From positions 55,384-119,383 of the forward strand of contig CBFHLY010000005.1 of NCBI GenBank assembly GCA_965656785.1: a DNA stretch of 64,000 nucleotides. Reading direction: 5' to 3'. Shown in pieces: positions 52,183 to 60,467 of this stretch. Source of the DNA: JALQTD01 sp965656785 (GTDB taxonomy: Bacteria; Bacteroidota; Bacteroidia; Flavobacteriales_D; Sanyastnellaceae). Under the pieces are notes generated by a model, which made no database searches, was not told where the DNA came from, and saw only the letters and a program-made list of their open reading frames with translations. The number at the start of each line of letters is the position of its first letter. The stretch's first letter is position 1. A program made the position numbers and the translations under genes.

Positions 52183-55100
52183 ATGGTGATATGGAAGGTG
52201 CGATTCGCCCTGGTCTGGGGCCTGTTGGCGGTGTGGTCAGGAGCGCAGTCGGGTTGGGGCCAAACCCCGTCCGAGTTGCTCGCCGGCGCCGCCGAAATCC
52301 AATGGTCCCCCGACCTCCCATGGCTTCCGGAGGAGGGATTTGAACTGGACGGCGTTCCCTACGGAGTGTGGGAGTGGCCCACCGAATCGGAGTGGGGAAG
52401 TGGTGTTCTGTTGACCGTCGATGCAGAATGGGCGCCCATCGAAGGGGTGCAGGCAGGGATGGTCAGCCGCTTGAGTGATTTGGCGCGCTCGGGACGCGGA
52501 GAGGAGGGCTGGCCCGGGGCTTCCTTCCGTTGGGTGCACGGGGCCATGCAATGGACGGCTCCCATGTTGCGCTACCACGAAGCAACCGGCAACGTCGAGC
52601 GGCTTGACCGCTTTGAAGTTCAGTGGGGGCAGCACCCCATGGGCGGTGAGGAGATGGCGGACCGCACGCGGGATTGGCCGGAGAATTCGGTGCTGGCTGA
52701 GGGGCAATTGTTTCGCGTGGACGTTCCGCGCGATGGGGTGTACAAGCTCGACGCCGCGTTTTGGGCGGCCATCGACGTCAATCCCGAGGAGGTGGCACCG
52801 GAGTCCGTGACCGTTTTTGGCAATGGGGGGCACGCCCTGCCCATGGCGAATGACGCGGAACGCCCGTTGGACCCGTCCACGGTGGCCTTGTGGTGGCGGG
52901 GAGATGAAGCAGCAGAGCATGTGGGGCAAGGGGAGTTTCTGTTTTGGGCAGATGGCCCCCACGCGATCACGTACGATGGCGAAACCGGACAATTCACGCA
53001 CCAGCGGAACCCCTATTCCGACTCGGCGACCTTCTTCGTACGCATCGACGACGTGCCCGGACGTCCTGGAAGCCGAATGCTCATCGCGGGCGGCCTTCCT
53101 TCCGGTGTGGAGGTCGAGGACACCCTCACCACCACGCAGCACGTGGCGTTCCATGAGGAGGAGAAACACAGCCCCAATCGGTCGGGGCGCGAATGGTACG
53201 GGGAGGAGTTTGGAACCGTTTTGGAACGCACGTTCACGTTCCCGGTGCCCTTTGCTGAGCCGGAAGTGGGCCAAATCCGCATCGAGCTGATCGCCCGGTC
53301 CATGCAGGCCGCGAGCTCGTTCACCGTGAGCGCAGGCGCAGCGAGTTCTACGGCATTCCCCAACATCACCTCCACAGCGTCCACCTCTCCGGTGGCCACC
53401 TCGGCGGGCCTGACGCTCCAAGGGCAACTCGTAACGGGCAGTGGGAGCAACGCGCGCATCGACGTGAACGTGGCCTTCAATCCCGCCAACTCCGACGCAC
53501 GGGGTTGGCTCGACTTCATCCGAATCGAGCAGGAGCGTGCGCTGCGTTTTTCGGGCAGCACCGAATTGTTTTTTGGGGCGGATCCGGGCACGGGATGGGT
53601 GCGCTACGAGTTGAGTAACGCCGCACTGCTGGAGTCCATTTGGGACGTGACCGATGGCACGCAGCCTGTCCGCGTTCCCTTTGAACTCGTGGGCGAGACG
53701 GCGGTTTTCCATGCAGAACGCGATGTGATGCGGCGATTCGTTGCCTTGCCTGGTTATGGCCATGCCGCGCCGGAAGTCCGTGGTCCCGTGGCCCATTCGA
53801 ACCTCCATGCATGGGCGGGATTGGATGCCGTGCTGGTGACCCGACCGATTTACGCTGAGGCCGCGGCACGCTGGGCGGCCATGCGGGCCGATGAAGGGCT
53901 GGCGGTGGGCATCGTCGACCAGCAGACGGTCTTCAACGAATTCTCCAGCGGCCAGCCGGACCCCACGGCTCTGAAAATGCTGATGATGATGTTGTGGGAC
54001 CGCGCAGAAGACGCAGGCGGCGGGCATCCTCGGTACTTGCAGTTGATGGGCGATGGGACGTTTGCGAATCGAGGCGGTTTGGCCTCTTCTCCTTACATCA
54101 TCACCTACCAATCCGCCAATTCCCTCAGTCCGACCAGCAGTTACGTCAGCGATGATTACTTCGGTTTCATCGAGCCCCAGATGGGAGAAGGGATCGGGGA
54201 TAAAATGGCCATCGGCATCGGACGCATTCCCTGTTCGAATGCCACCGAAGCGCTGGAATTCGTCGAAAAGCTCGAGCGGTATGCGGGACTGCTGGATGGG
54301 GCTGATGACGGGTGCGGTTTGGACGAGCATCAACCGGAGAAGGGCCCCTGGCGCAACCGCATCACCTTCGTGAGCGATGACATGGACGGCAGCGGTGGCC
54401 CCACGGAGTTGTCCCACATGATGAACAGCGAGGAGCATGCGAACACCTTGGCCGCTGAGCATCCGGAGTACGACGTGGACAAAATTTATTTCGACGCCTA
54501 CCCCCAGTTGAGCACCCCAGGTGGAGAGCGCTACCCGGATGCCTCCGTGGCCATCGATCGGCGCGTGGGAGATGGGGCGCTCATCGTGAATTACATCGGT
54601 CACGGTGGGGAGCGGGGCTGGGCGCACGAGCGGGTGCTGACCTCATCCATGATCCGGGATTGGACCAATGGCAGCCGGATGCCGCTCTTCATGACGGCCA
54701 CCTGCGAATTGGCACGTTTCGATGACCCGGAAGTGGAAAGTGCCGGAGAGTTGATGGTCATGAACCCGGATGGAGGAGCCATCGGAATGCTCACGACCAC
54801 GCGCGTGGTCTTCAGCAGTTCGAACCAGCAGTTGAACCGGGCGTTTTATGACATCGCTTTGGAAAACGAAGCGGTGGCGGACTTGCGATTGGGCGACATC
54901 GCGCGGGTGACGAAAAATGACCCGCAAGTCAGCAACACCTCGAACAAACGGAACTTCACCTTGCTCGGCGACGCGGCCATGCAGTTGGCGTATCCGCAGC
55001 ACCAGGTCATCCTTTCGGAGTTGCCGGATTCGGTTCGTGCATTGGAAGCGTTCTCGGGATTCGGCTTCGTGGCGGATGCGGCAGGGGATACGTTGCACGA

Positions 55101-56064
55101 TTTCAATGGGGTCGTGACCGTTCGGGTGTTCGATAAGCGAAGCCAAATCAACACCCTGAACAACGACGGGGGGACAGGCCCCTTTGCCTTCACGGTTTTC
55201 CGCAACGTCATTCACCAAGGGCTCGCCACCGTGACGGACGGGGCCTTCTCGTTCGAGTTCGTGGTGCCGAGGGACATCGATTACGATTGGGGAACGGGGC
55301 GAGTGAGTTGTTATGCGCTGGATTTGACCAGCGGCGCGGATGCCCATGGTGTGTCCGAGGCGTGGCGCATCGGTGGGGTGAACGCGAACTTCGTTCCGGA
55401 TTTGACCCCACCGCAGGTGGATGTCTACCTCAACGACACCCTGTTCGTGTCGGGCGGGATTGCGACTCCGGATCCCTTTTTGGTCGTTCGCGCCTTCGAC
55501 GAGGGGGGCATCAACTCCGCGGGGTCAGGCATTGGTCACCAAATGAAAGCCGTCATCGATGGCGACTGGGCTGGGGCCATCTCACTCAACGATTTCTACA
55601 CCTCCGACCTCGATACCTACCGTCGGGGGACCATCCGGTATCCGTTGGAAGGACTTTCAGCAGGGGAGCACACGATTGAAGTCATCCTTTGGGACGTCCA
55701 AAACAACCAAGGTCGCGGCTCGGTGTCCTTCACGGTGGTCGAGGGCGAGGACGTCGTGTTTGACGTGGTGAACGCCTACCCGAATCCCGCCACCAACGAG
55801 GTGTGGTTCGAGGTTGAGCACACGGCGGCGTGTGAGTCGGTGGGTTATCGGTTGGACGTATTCGATTTGGCGGGAAGGCGGGTGCATTCAGCAGCGTGGG
55901 CGGTGGAGTCGCCCGGGTTCCGCATCGCGCCCTTTCGCTGGGACTTGCGCGATGTCAACGGAAGCTCGGTGAAACCCGGGACCTACCTTTGCCGTATCTC
56001 GTTGGAAACAACTTCAGGTGAGGTCACACAACATTCCGAGCGCATTGTCGTTCTTCGTCCGTGA
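52183..56064 (+). CDS. porU: Type IX secretion C-terminal signal peptidase PorU
   Basis: 1293 residues from the ATG at 52183; an earlier ATG at 52159 would put acidic residues before the signal peptide. Features: signal peptide ending near SGWGQ, a large N-terminal region, then a gingipain-type (C25) peptidase domain with His807 in NYIGHGGE and Cys841 in MTATCE. The C-terminal 95 residues (1199-1293), starting YPNPATNEVWFEV and ending with the order GTYLCRISLETTSG, form a T9SS sorting-type domain. PorU removes the sorting signal from T9SS cargo at the outer membrane. porV follows with 37 bases between them. Confidence 0.95.
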   Translation: MVIWKVRFALVWGLLAVWSGAQSGWGQTPSELLAGAAEIQWSPDLPWLPEEGFELDGVPYGVWEWPTESEWGSGVLLTVDAEWAPIEGVQAGMVSRLSDLARSGRGEEGWPGASFRWVHGAMQWTAPMLRYHEATGNVERLDRFEVQWGQHPMGGEEMADRTRDWPENSVLAEGQLFRVDVPRDGVYKLDAAFWAAIDVNPEEVAPESVTVFGNGGHALPMANDAERPLDPSTVALWWRGDEAAEHVGQGEFLFWADGPHAITYDGETGQFTHQRNPYSDSATFFVRIDDVPGRPGSRMLIAGGLPSGVEVEDTLTTTQHVAFHEEEKHSPNRSGREWYGEEFGTVLERTFTFPVPFAEPEVGQIRIELIARSMQAASSFTVSAGAASSTAFPNITSTASTSPVATSAGLTLQGQLVTGSGSNARIDVNVAFNPANSDARGWLDFIRIEQERALRFSGSTELFFGADPGTGWVRYELSNAALLESIWDVTDGTQPVRVPFELVGETAVFHAERDVMRRFVALPGYGHAAPEVRGPVAHSNLHAWAGLDAVLVTRPIYAEAAARWAAMRADEGLAVGIVDQQTVFNEFSSGQPDPTALKMLMMMLWDRAEDAGGGHPRYLQLMGDGTFANRGGLASSPYIITYQSANSLSPTSSYVSDDYFGFIEPQMGEGIGDKMAIGIGRIPCSNATEALEFVEKLERYAGLLDGADDGCGLDEHQPEKGPWRNRITFVSDDMDGSGGPTELSHMMNSEEHANTLAAEHPEYDVDKIYFDAYPQLSTPGGERYPDASVAIDRRVGDGALIVNYIGHGGERGWAHERVLTSSMIRDWTNGSRMPLFMTATCELARFDDPEVESAGELMVMNPDGGAIGMLTTTRVVFSSSNQQLNRAFYDIALENEAVADLRLGDIARVTKNDPQVSNTSNKRNFTLLGDAAMQLAYPQHQVILSELPDSVRALEAFSGFGFVADAAGDTLHDFNGVVTVRVFDKRSQINTLNNDGGTGPFAFTVFRNVIHQGLATVTDGAFSFEFVVPRDIDYDWGTGRVSCYALDLTSGADAHGVSEAWRIGGVNANFVPDLTPPQVDVYLNDTLFVSGGIATPDPFLVVRAFDEGGINSAGSGIGHQMKAVIDGDWAGAISLNDFYTSDLDTYRRGTIRYPLEGLSAGEHTIEVILWDVQNNQGRGSVSFTVVEGEDVVFDVVNAYPNPATNEVWFEVEHTAACESVGYRLDVFDLAGRRVHSAAWAVESPGFRIAPFRWDLRDVNGSSVKPGTYLCRISLETTSGEVTQHSERIVVLRP

Positions 56065-56074
56065 TTTGAATCGT

Positions 56075-56082
56075 TACCTTTG
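56075..56082 (+). promoter_or_regulatory. -7 box (TACCTTTG) upstream of porV
   Basis: An exact TAnnTTTG match 19 bases before the porV ATG, in the short gap after porU. A second octamer, TAGCTTTG at 56091-56098, ends 3 bases before the ATG. porV may therefore have its own promoter in addition to porU read-through. Confidence 0.5.
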
Positions 56083-56101
56083 CCCCCCGATAGCTTTGAA
56101 C

Positions 56102-57337
56102 ATGCGCACACGTATTTTGACTTTAGCCGCAACAGCCTTGCTTTCTGCAGGGTTTGGAGGGCATGGCGTTTGGGCCCAGTTGACCCCCGATGAAGGCTCG
56201 CAAATCGTGCAGTTGAACACCATCACCACGGCGGTGCCGTTTTTGATGATTGCTCCCGACTCGCGTTCGGGTGCACTGGGGGATGCGGGGGTTGCGCTTT
56301 CGGCGGATGGAAACAGCCTGCATTGGAACCCGGCGAAGATGTCGTTTTTGGAAAACGATTTTGAGTTCAGCCTGAGCTATGCGCCGTGGTTGCGCGCGCT
56401 GGTGGATGACATGAATTTGGCCTACCTGACGGGAGTGCGGAAGATCAACAAGCGGCAGGCTTGGGGCGGCGCCTTGCGGTACTTCTCTCTGGGCAACATC
56501 ACGTTCACGGACGAAACGGGCACGACCATCCGCGATTTCCAGCCGGCAGAATTCAGCTTGGACGTGGGATTCTCCCAGGCGTTCACTTCGAAGTTCAGCG
56601 GGGGCATTTCGGGCCGCTTCATCAACTCGAACCTGACAGGGGGGACCAACGTGTTGGGGGCCAACTCCAAGCCGGGTCGCTCAGTGGCCGTAGATGTGGG
56701 CGTGTTTTACACGAATCCTTATGCAAAGTTGGGCAAGCGCGATGGCATGTTCAATTGGGGATTGACCGTAAGCAACATCGGGGCGAAGATGGGGTACACG
56801 GAAAGCGCGGAGCGGGACTTTTTGCCGATGAACTTGAAAACAGGTCTCGCCTACCAAACCTACATCGACCAGTACAACAGCCTGACCTTCACCGCAGACA
56901 TCAACAAATTGCTCGTTCCGACCACGCCGATTTACGACCAAGAATCGGGCACGAGCATCGTCAGTGGCTACGATCCCAACGTCGGGGTGGCGACGGCCAT
57001 CGTGCAGAGTTTTTACGATGCGCCCGGAGTGGTCAACGATGACGGCGTGGTGGAACCAGGGTCTATTTTCCGCGAGGAATTGCGCGAGTACAACATAGGT
57101 GGAGGCATCGAATACGACTACAACAGCGTGTTTGCTTTCCGGACCGGTTTCTTCAATGAGCATTACTCGAAGGGAAATCGCCAATTCATCACCTTGGGGG
57201 CGGGAATCAAGTACACCGTGTTCACCGTGGATTTGAGCTACCTGATTTCCACGCGCCAGCAAAATCCGCTCGCGAATACGCTGCGGTTCACCTTGCGGTT
57301 GCAGTTCTCGGAACTCGCAGGGGGCGATAACGAATGA
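56102..57337 (+). CDS. porV: Type IX secretion outer-membrane protein PorV (LptO)
   Basis: 411 residues. A signal peptide (MRTRILTLAATALLSAGFGG, cleavage near VWAQ) is followed by the FadL-like segment with LNTITTAVPFLMIAPDSRSGALGDAGVA and the NSLHWNPAKM stretch that opens PorV/PorQ proteins, then a beta-barrel. PorV shuttles T9SS cargo from the translocon to PorU and, in P. gingivalis, influences LPS deacylation. It lies downstream of porU, the same gene neighbourhood as in F. johnsoniae. The ATG at 56102 fits the signal peptide. It is coupled to ispF. Confidence 0.95.
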   Translation: MRTRILTLAATALLSAGFGGHGVWAQLTPDEGSQIVQLNTITTAVPFLMIAPDSRSGALGDAGVALSADGNSLHWNPAKMSFLENDFEFSLSYAPWLRALVDDMNLAYLTGVRKINKRQAWGGALRYFSLGNITFTDETGTTIRDFQPAEFSLDVGFSQAFTSKFSGGISGRFINSNLTGGTNVLGANSKPGRSVAVDVGVFYTNPYAKLGKRDGMFNWGLTVSNIGAKMGYTESAERDFLPMNLKTGLAYQTYIDQYNSLTFTADINKLLVPTTPIYDQESGTSIVSGYDPNVGVATAIVQSFYDAPGVVNDDGVVEPGSIFREELREYNIGGGIEYDYNSVFAFRTGFFNEHYSKGNRQFITLGAGIKYTVFTVDLSYLISTRQQNPLANTLRFTLRLQFSELAGGDNE

Positions 57338-57813
57338 TGCGCATCGGATACGGATACGACGTCCACCAGCTGAAGGAGGGCGAGGAGCTCTGGCTAGGGG
57401 GCATTCGGGTGCCGCATGAAAAAGGTGCGGTTGGGCACAGCGACGCCGATGTGGTTTTGCATGTGATTTGCGATGCGCTGCTTGGCGCTTTGGCCTTGCG
57501 CGACATTGGCTTCCATTTTCCGGACACGGACCCCGCCTACAAAGGCATTGACAGCAAAAAGTTGTTGGTGGACACGTATCGACTCATCACAGATGCCGGT
57601 TGGGAGTTGGGCAACGTGGATTGCACGTTGTGTTTGCAACGTCCCAAGGTATTGCCGTACATCGAAGAAATGCGCGCCTGCATCGCGGGCGTGATGGGCG
57701 TCGACGTCGGTCAGGTGAGTGTAAAGGCCACGACGACGGAGAAACTCGGGTTCGTAGGAACCGAAGAAGGGGTGTCCGCCCACGCGGTCGTGCTTTTGCA
57801 GCGCGTCGCCTGA
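57334..57813 (+). CDS. ispF: 2-C-methyl-D-erythritol 2,4-cyclodiphosphate synthase
   Basis: 159 residues, full length. The metal site includes Asp9 and His11 in GYDVHQL and the histidine of GHSDADVVLH. The protein forms a trimer in the MEP pathway for isoprenoid precursors. FPDTDPAYKG and KATTTEKLGFVG are further family blocks. The start overlaps the porV stop as ATGA, so it is translated with porV; a functional tie is not obvious. It converges with the DUF4956 gene, 2 bases away. Confidence 0.96.
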   Translation: MMRIGYGYDVHQLKEGEELWLGGIRVPHEKGAVGHSDADVVLHVICDALLGALALRDIGFHFPDTDPAYKGIDSKKLLVDTYRLITDAGWELGNVDCTLCLQRPKVLPYIEEMRACIAGVMGVDVGQVSVKATTTEKLGFVGTEEGVSAHAVVLLQRVA

Positions 57814-57815
57814 GG

Positions 57816-58433
57816 TCAGTCGTTCGTGCCGGTGCCCTCGAAGTGGTCGGGTTGTTGGGCCAAATCGAAGTGCACCTTGATCACGGCCGTATCGCGCAAC
57901 AAGTCGACCTTGCCGATTTCGATGCGATCGATGTTCACGCCGGTGCGTTTCTCCAAATCAGCGAGCAATTCCGCTCGCCGCCCTGCGTGAATCAGGTCCA
58001 CCCGATCGTACACCACGATTTTCGTGGCCATGTGCCGAATCGTCCAGACACGTTCCAAGATCCACGTCAGCAACCACATCGCCGCATTCGCTGAAGCAAT
58101 GGCCGCCCAAGCCACCGTGCCCGGGGCCAGCGCATTGAGCACGGCAAGCGCGATGACGATGAACAGGTACGTCATTTCCCGAATGGGGATGGCGTCCGTG
58201 CGGTAGCGGATGATGCCGAAAATCGCGAACAGCCCGAGCGCGAAGGCCAAATCCAATTCCACCCCCACCAACATTTGGCACAACGTAAACACCGCCGCGC
58301 TCACCGTCAAAAACGTGAATACGAACTCCCGCCGCTGCGAAGCTTGGTGGTAAATGAATAATACCAACACCACCGCGGACAAGAGGTTCGCGCCAAACAG
58401 CATCAAAAAGTCCATCAAAGGTTCCCAATTCAT
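57816..58433 (-). CDS. DUF4956 membrane protein
   Basis: 205 residues. Four hydrophobic segments in the first 150 residues (for example FLMLFGANLLSAVVLVLFIY, and later ALGLFAIFGIIRYRTDAIPIREMTYLF) identify the DUF4956 family; the C-terminal part is soluble. These membrane proteins are commonly encoded next to VTC-domain polyphosphate polymerases, as here, where they overlap by ATGA. They may anchor the polymerase or move the product, but this is inferred. Confidence 0.85.
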   Translation of the reverse strand: MNWEPLMDFLMLFGANLLSAVVLVLFIYHQASQRREFVFTFLTVSAAVFTLCQMLVGVELDLAFALGLFAIFGIIRYRTDAIPIREMTYLFIVIALAVLNALAPGTVAWAAIASANAAMWLLTWILERVWTIRHMATKIVVYDRVDLIHAGRRAELLADLEKRTGVNIDRIEIGKVDLLRDTAVIKVHFDLAQQPDHFEGTGTND

Positions 58434-59212
58434 GGCAGGAAAGTTCGTTCAAGTTCTCGGATGACCGGGCGGTACGTCCGCACGGATTGTTCGGGCCGCG
58501 TCAGCGCGGTTCCGACGATGTATTTCGACACGCGCGTGGTGCGTCCGAGTGGCGGATGCGCCCCGCGGAAGGGGTCGAGGGCGTTGAACAACGGGCTCCG
58601 GCGGTCAATGCGCTGCTGCTTCATTTCGATGATGGCACAACCTGGCAAGTTCGCTTCGAAGCCATCGGCCGATCGGAAGGTCAGCCCGGTGTCGACCGTA
58701 AAGCGTTCCGCCCGTTCCGGGGCGACCAACGTAAACCGCTCGAAGGCACTCGACATCACCGGCACGGACTCTGCAGCGAACGGAAACGCCTCCGCAAGTG
58801 CGGCGCGCTCTTCAGCGGTGAGCGGCGCGTCCCAATCCGCTCCACCCACCCGCTCCCAGCGCTGCTTTATGGTGCGCCCGTGCACGGTTTTGTGCTTGAC
58901 CTCCAAGAACGTGCGACCGTTCGACCGGTAGCGGCGGATGCGCGCCTTGTAGCGGTCCTTTCGGCCACGCGTATGGGCTTGGAAACAGCGCAAATCCGGC
59001 GTGTCGAAGAAGCTGTTGTCGTACGTCGTTTGGCGCACCCCGTTTACGGCCAAAACCCGATGCTCCCCCGCCTTCAGCACAGCCGAAATCAGCTCCGGCA
59101 GCCACGCTTCCCGAACAACGAACTTCGAGTCAAGGCGGCTGAGGAGCGCGGCATCCTGGACTTCGTCCAGTCCGATGCCCGGCGCGGCGGAGAGAAGGTC
59201 TTGCAGGTCCAA
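58430..59212 (-). CDS. VTC-domain polyphosphate polymerase (TTG start)
   Basis: 260 residues. The VTC-type triphosphate tunnel fold is shown by the conserved basic start RLDSKF (Lys30), YDNSFFDTPDL, the Arg/Lys-rich strand RYKARIRRY, TFLEVKHKT and a final IIEMKQQ. Such enzymes polymerise phosphate from nucleotides. No ATG or GTG lies before RLDSK in the usable region; the TTG at 59212 is the first sensible start and sits only 6 bases from a TATCTTCG box. It is coupled to the DUF4956 gene. Confidence 0.83.
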   Translation of the reverse strand: MDLQDLLSAAPGIGLDEVQDAALLSRLDSKFVVREAWLPELISAVLKAGEHRVLAVNGVRQTTYDNSFFDTPDLRCFQAHTRGRKDRYKARIRRYRSNGRTFLEVKHKTVHGRTIKQRWERVGGADWDAPLTAEERAALAEAFPFAAESVPVMSSAFERFTLVAPERAERFTVDTGLTFRSADGFEANLPGCAIIEMKQQRIDRRSPLFNALDPFRGAHPPLGRTTRVSKYIVGTALTRPEQSVRTYRPVIRELERTFLP

Positions 59213-59217
59213 CGCGG

Positions 59218-59225
59218 CGAAGATA
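59218..59225 (-). promoter_or_regulatory. -7-like box (TATCTTCG) for the VTC gene
   Basis: On the minus strand TATCTTCG ends 6 bases before the TTG start, so the mRNA would have almost no leader. A TTG about 14 bases upstream is a weak -33 candidate. Confidence 0.45.
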
Positions 59226-59338
59226 TGGACAACGTGCCTCAATTCACGCGCTACGGGTGTTCGTGTCGCCTGGACACGAACGGCGGTTGAAGGGGGTTTT
59301 TGGTTTGAACCATTCGGCACTCTCGTGGGTTCTGAACC

Positions 59339-59346
59339 TATATTTG
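59339..59346 (+). promoter_or_regulatory. -7 box (TATATTTG) for pdhA
   Basis: An exact TAnnTTTG match 20 bases before the pdhA ATG. The -33 side is weak. Confidence 0.5.
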
Positions 59347-59366
59347 CACGACAGAATCGTACAACC

Positions 59367-60425
59367 ATGGCCACTACCACCCGCGCTCGGAGCACGAAAG
59401 CCGCCGCTGGCAAGGCGAAGAGCTCCCCTAAATCAGCAACCCCTCCACACTCCAAGGAGGTTTACGAACGCTGGTTTCGTGACATGTATTTGATGCGCAA
59501 GTTTGAAGAGCGTTGCGGTCAACTCTACATCCAACAAAAATTCGGTGGCTTCTGCCACTTGTACATTGGACAAGAAGCCATTCTGGCGGGCATGACGGAA
59601 GCCATGCGCCCCACCGATCGCTTGATCACGGCTTACCGCGACCACGCGCACCCCATCGCCCTGGGCACCGACCCGCGAAAGGTGATGGCGGAGCTCTACG
59701 GCAAGCGCACGGGCACGTCGAAAGGCAAGGGCGGTTCGATGCACATGTTCGATAAGGAACGCAACCTCTTCGGAGGCCACGGCATCGTAGGAGGCCAAAT
59801 CGGTCTCGGTGCCGGCATCGCCTTCGCCGACAAGTACCGCAAAGAGGACCACGTCACCCTGACGTTCTTCGGCGACGGCGCCGCCCGCCAAGGCATCCTC
59901 CACGAAACCTTCAACATGGCGATGACCTGGAAGCTCCCGGTCATTTTCATCGTCGAAAACAACCAGTACGCGATGGGCACGTCCGTCGAGCGCACCTCGA
60001 ATGTGACGGACCTCCGCAAGCTCGGCGCCAGCTATGAAATGCCGGCGGCTGCGGTGGACGGCATGAGCCCGGAGGCGGTCTACGATGCCCTGTCGGAAGC
60101 CGCTGCACATTGCCGCGCCGGCAACGGACCGTACCTCTTGGACATCCAAACCTACCGTTACAAAGGGCACTCCATGTCGGATCCCCAGAAGTACCGTACG
60201 AAGGACGAAGTCAACGAGTACTTGGAAAAGGACCCCATTTTGCACGTTCGCAACGTCTTGTTGGAGCAAGGCTGGGCCACCGAAGACGAGTTGAAGGCAA
60301 TCGAAAAGGAGGTGAAGGCCCTCGTTGAGGAGTCCATCGTTTACGCAGAAGAGAGCCCGTTGCCGGATGCATCCGAGCTGTACGAGGACGTCTATTCCGA
60401 CCCGTATCCGTTCGTCAAGGATTGA
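59367..60425 (+). CDS. pdhA: Pyruvate dehydrogenase E1 component, alpha subunit
   Basis: 352 residues with an N-terminal Lys/Ala/Ser-rich extension of about 28 residues. The core has the thiamine diphosphate motif GDGA (169-172) to ENN (197-199), GGSMHMFD and the phosphate-site loop region YRYKGHSMSDPQ. It decarboxylates pyruvate together with E1 beta. Only the alpha subunit is present here; E1 beta and E3 genes are not in the window. pdhC follows after 42 bases. The open frame extends upstream, but the ATG at 59367 follows the promoter box. Confidence 0.95.
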   Translation: MATTTRARSTKAAAGKAKSSPKSATPPHSKEVYERWFRDMYLMRKFEERCGQLYIQQKFGGFCHLYIGQEAILAGMTEAMRPTDRLITAYRDHAHPIALGTDPRKVMAELYGKRTGTSKGKGGSMHMFDKERNLFGGHGIVGGQIGLGAGIAFADKYRKEDHVTLTFFGDGAARQGILHETFNMAMTWKLPVIFIVENNQYAMGTSVERTSNVTDLRKLGASYEMPAAAVDGMSPEAVYDALSEAAAHCRAGNGPYLLDIQTYRYKGHSMSDPQKYRTKDEVNEYLEKDPILHVRNVLLEQGWATEDELKAIEKEVKALVEESIVYAEESPLPDASELYEDVYSDPYPFVKD

Positions 60426-60467
60426 TGCGCGGTATCCTGAACCCAACTGAACCCACTACACTGAGCC

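Noticed and set aside
52237..54627. Open frame of 796 codons opposite porU
   Set aside because: No recognisable domains; porU has the C25 peptidase motifs and signal peptide on the other strand.
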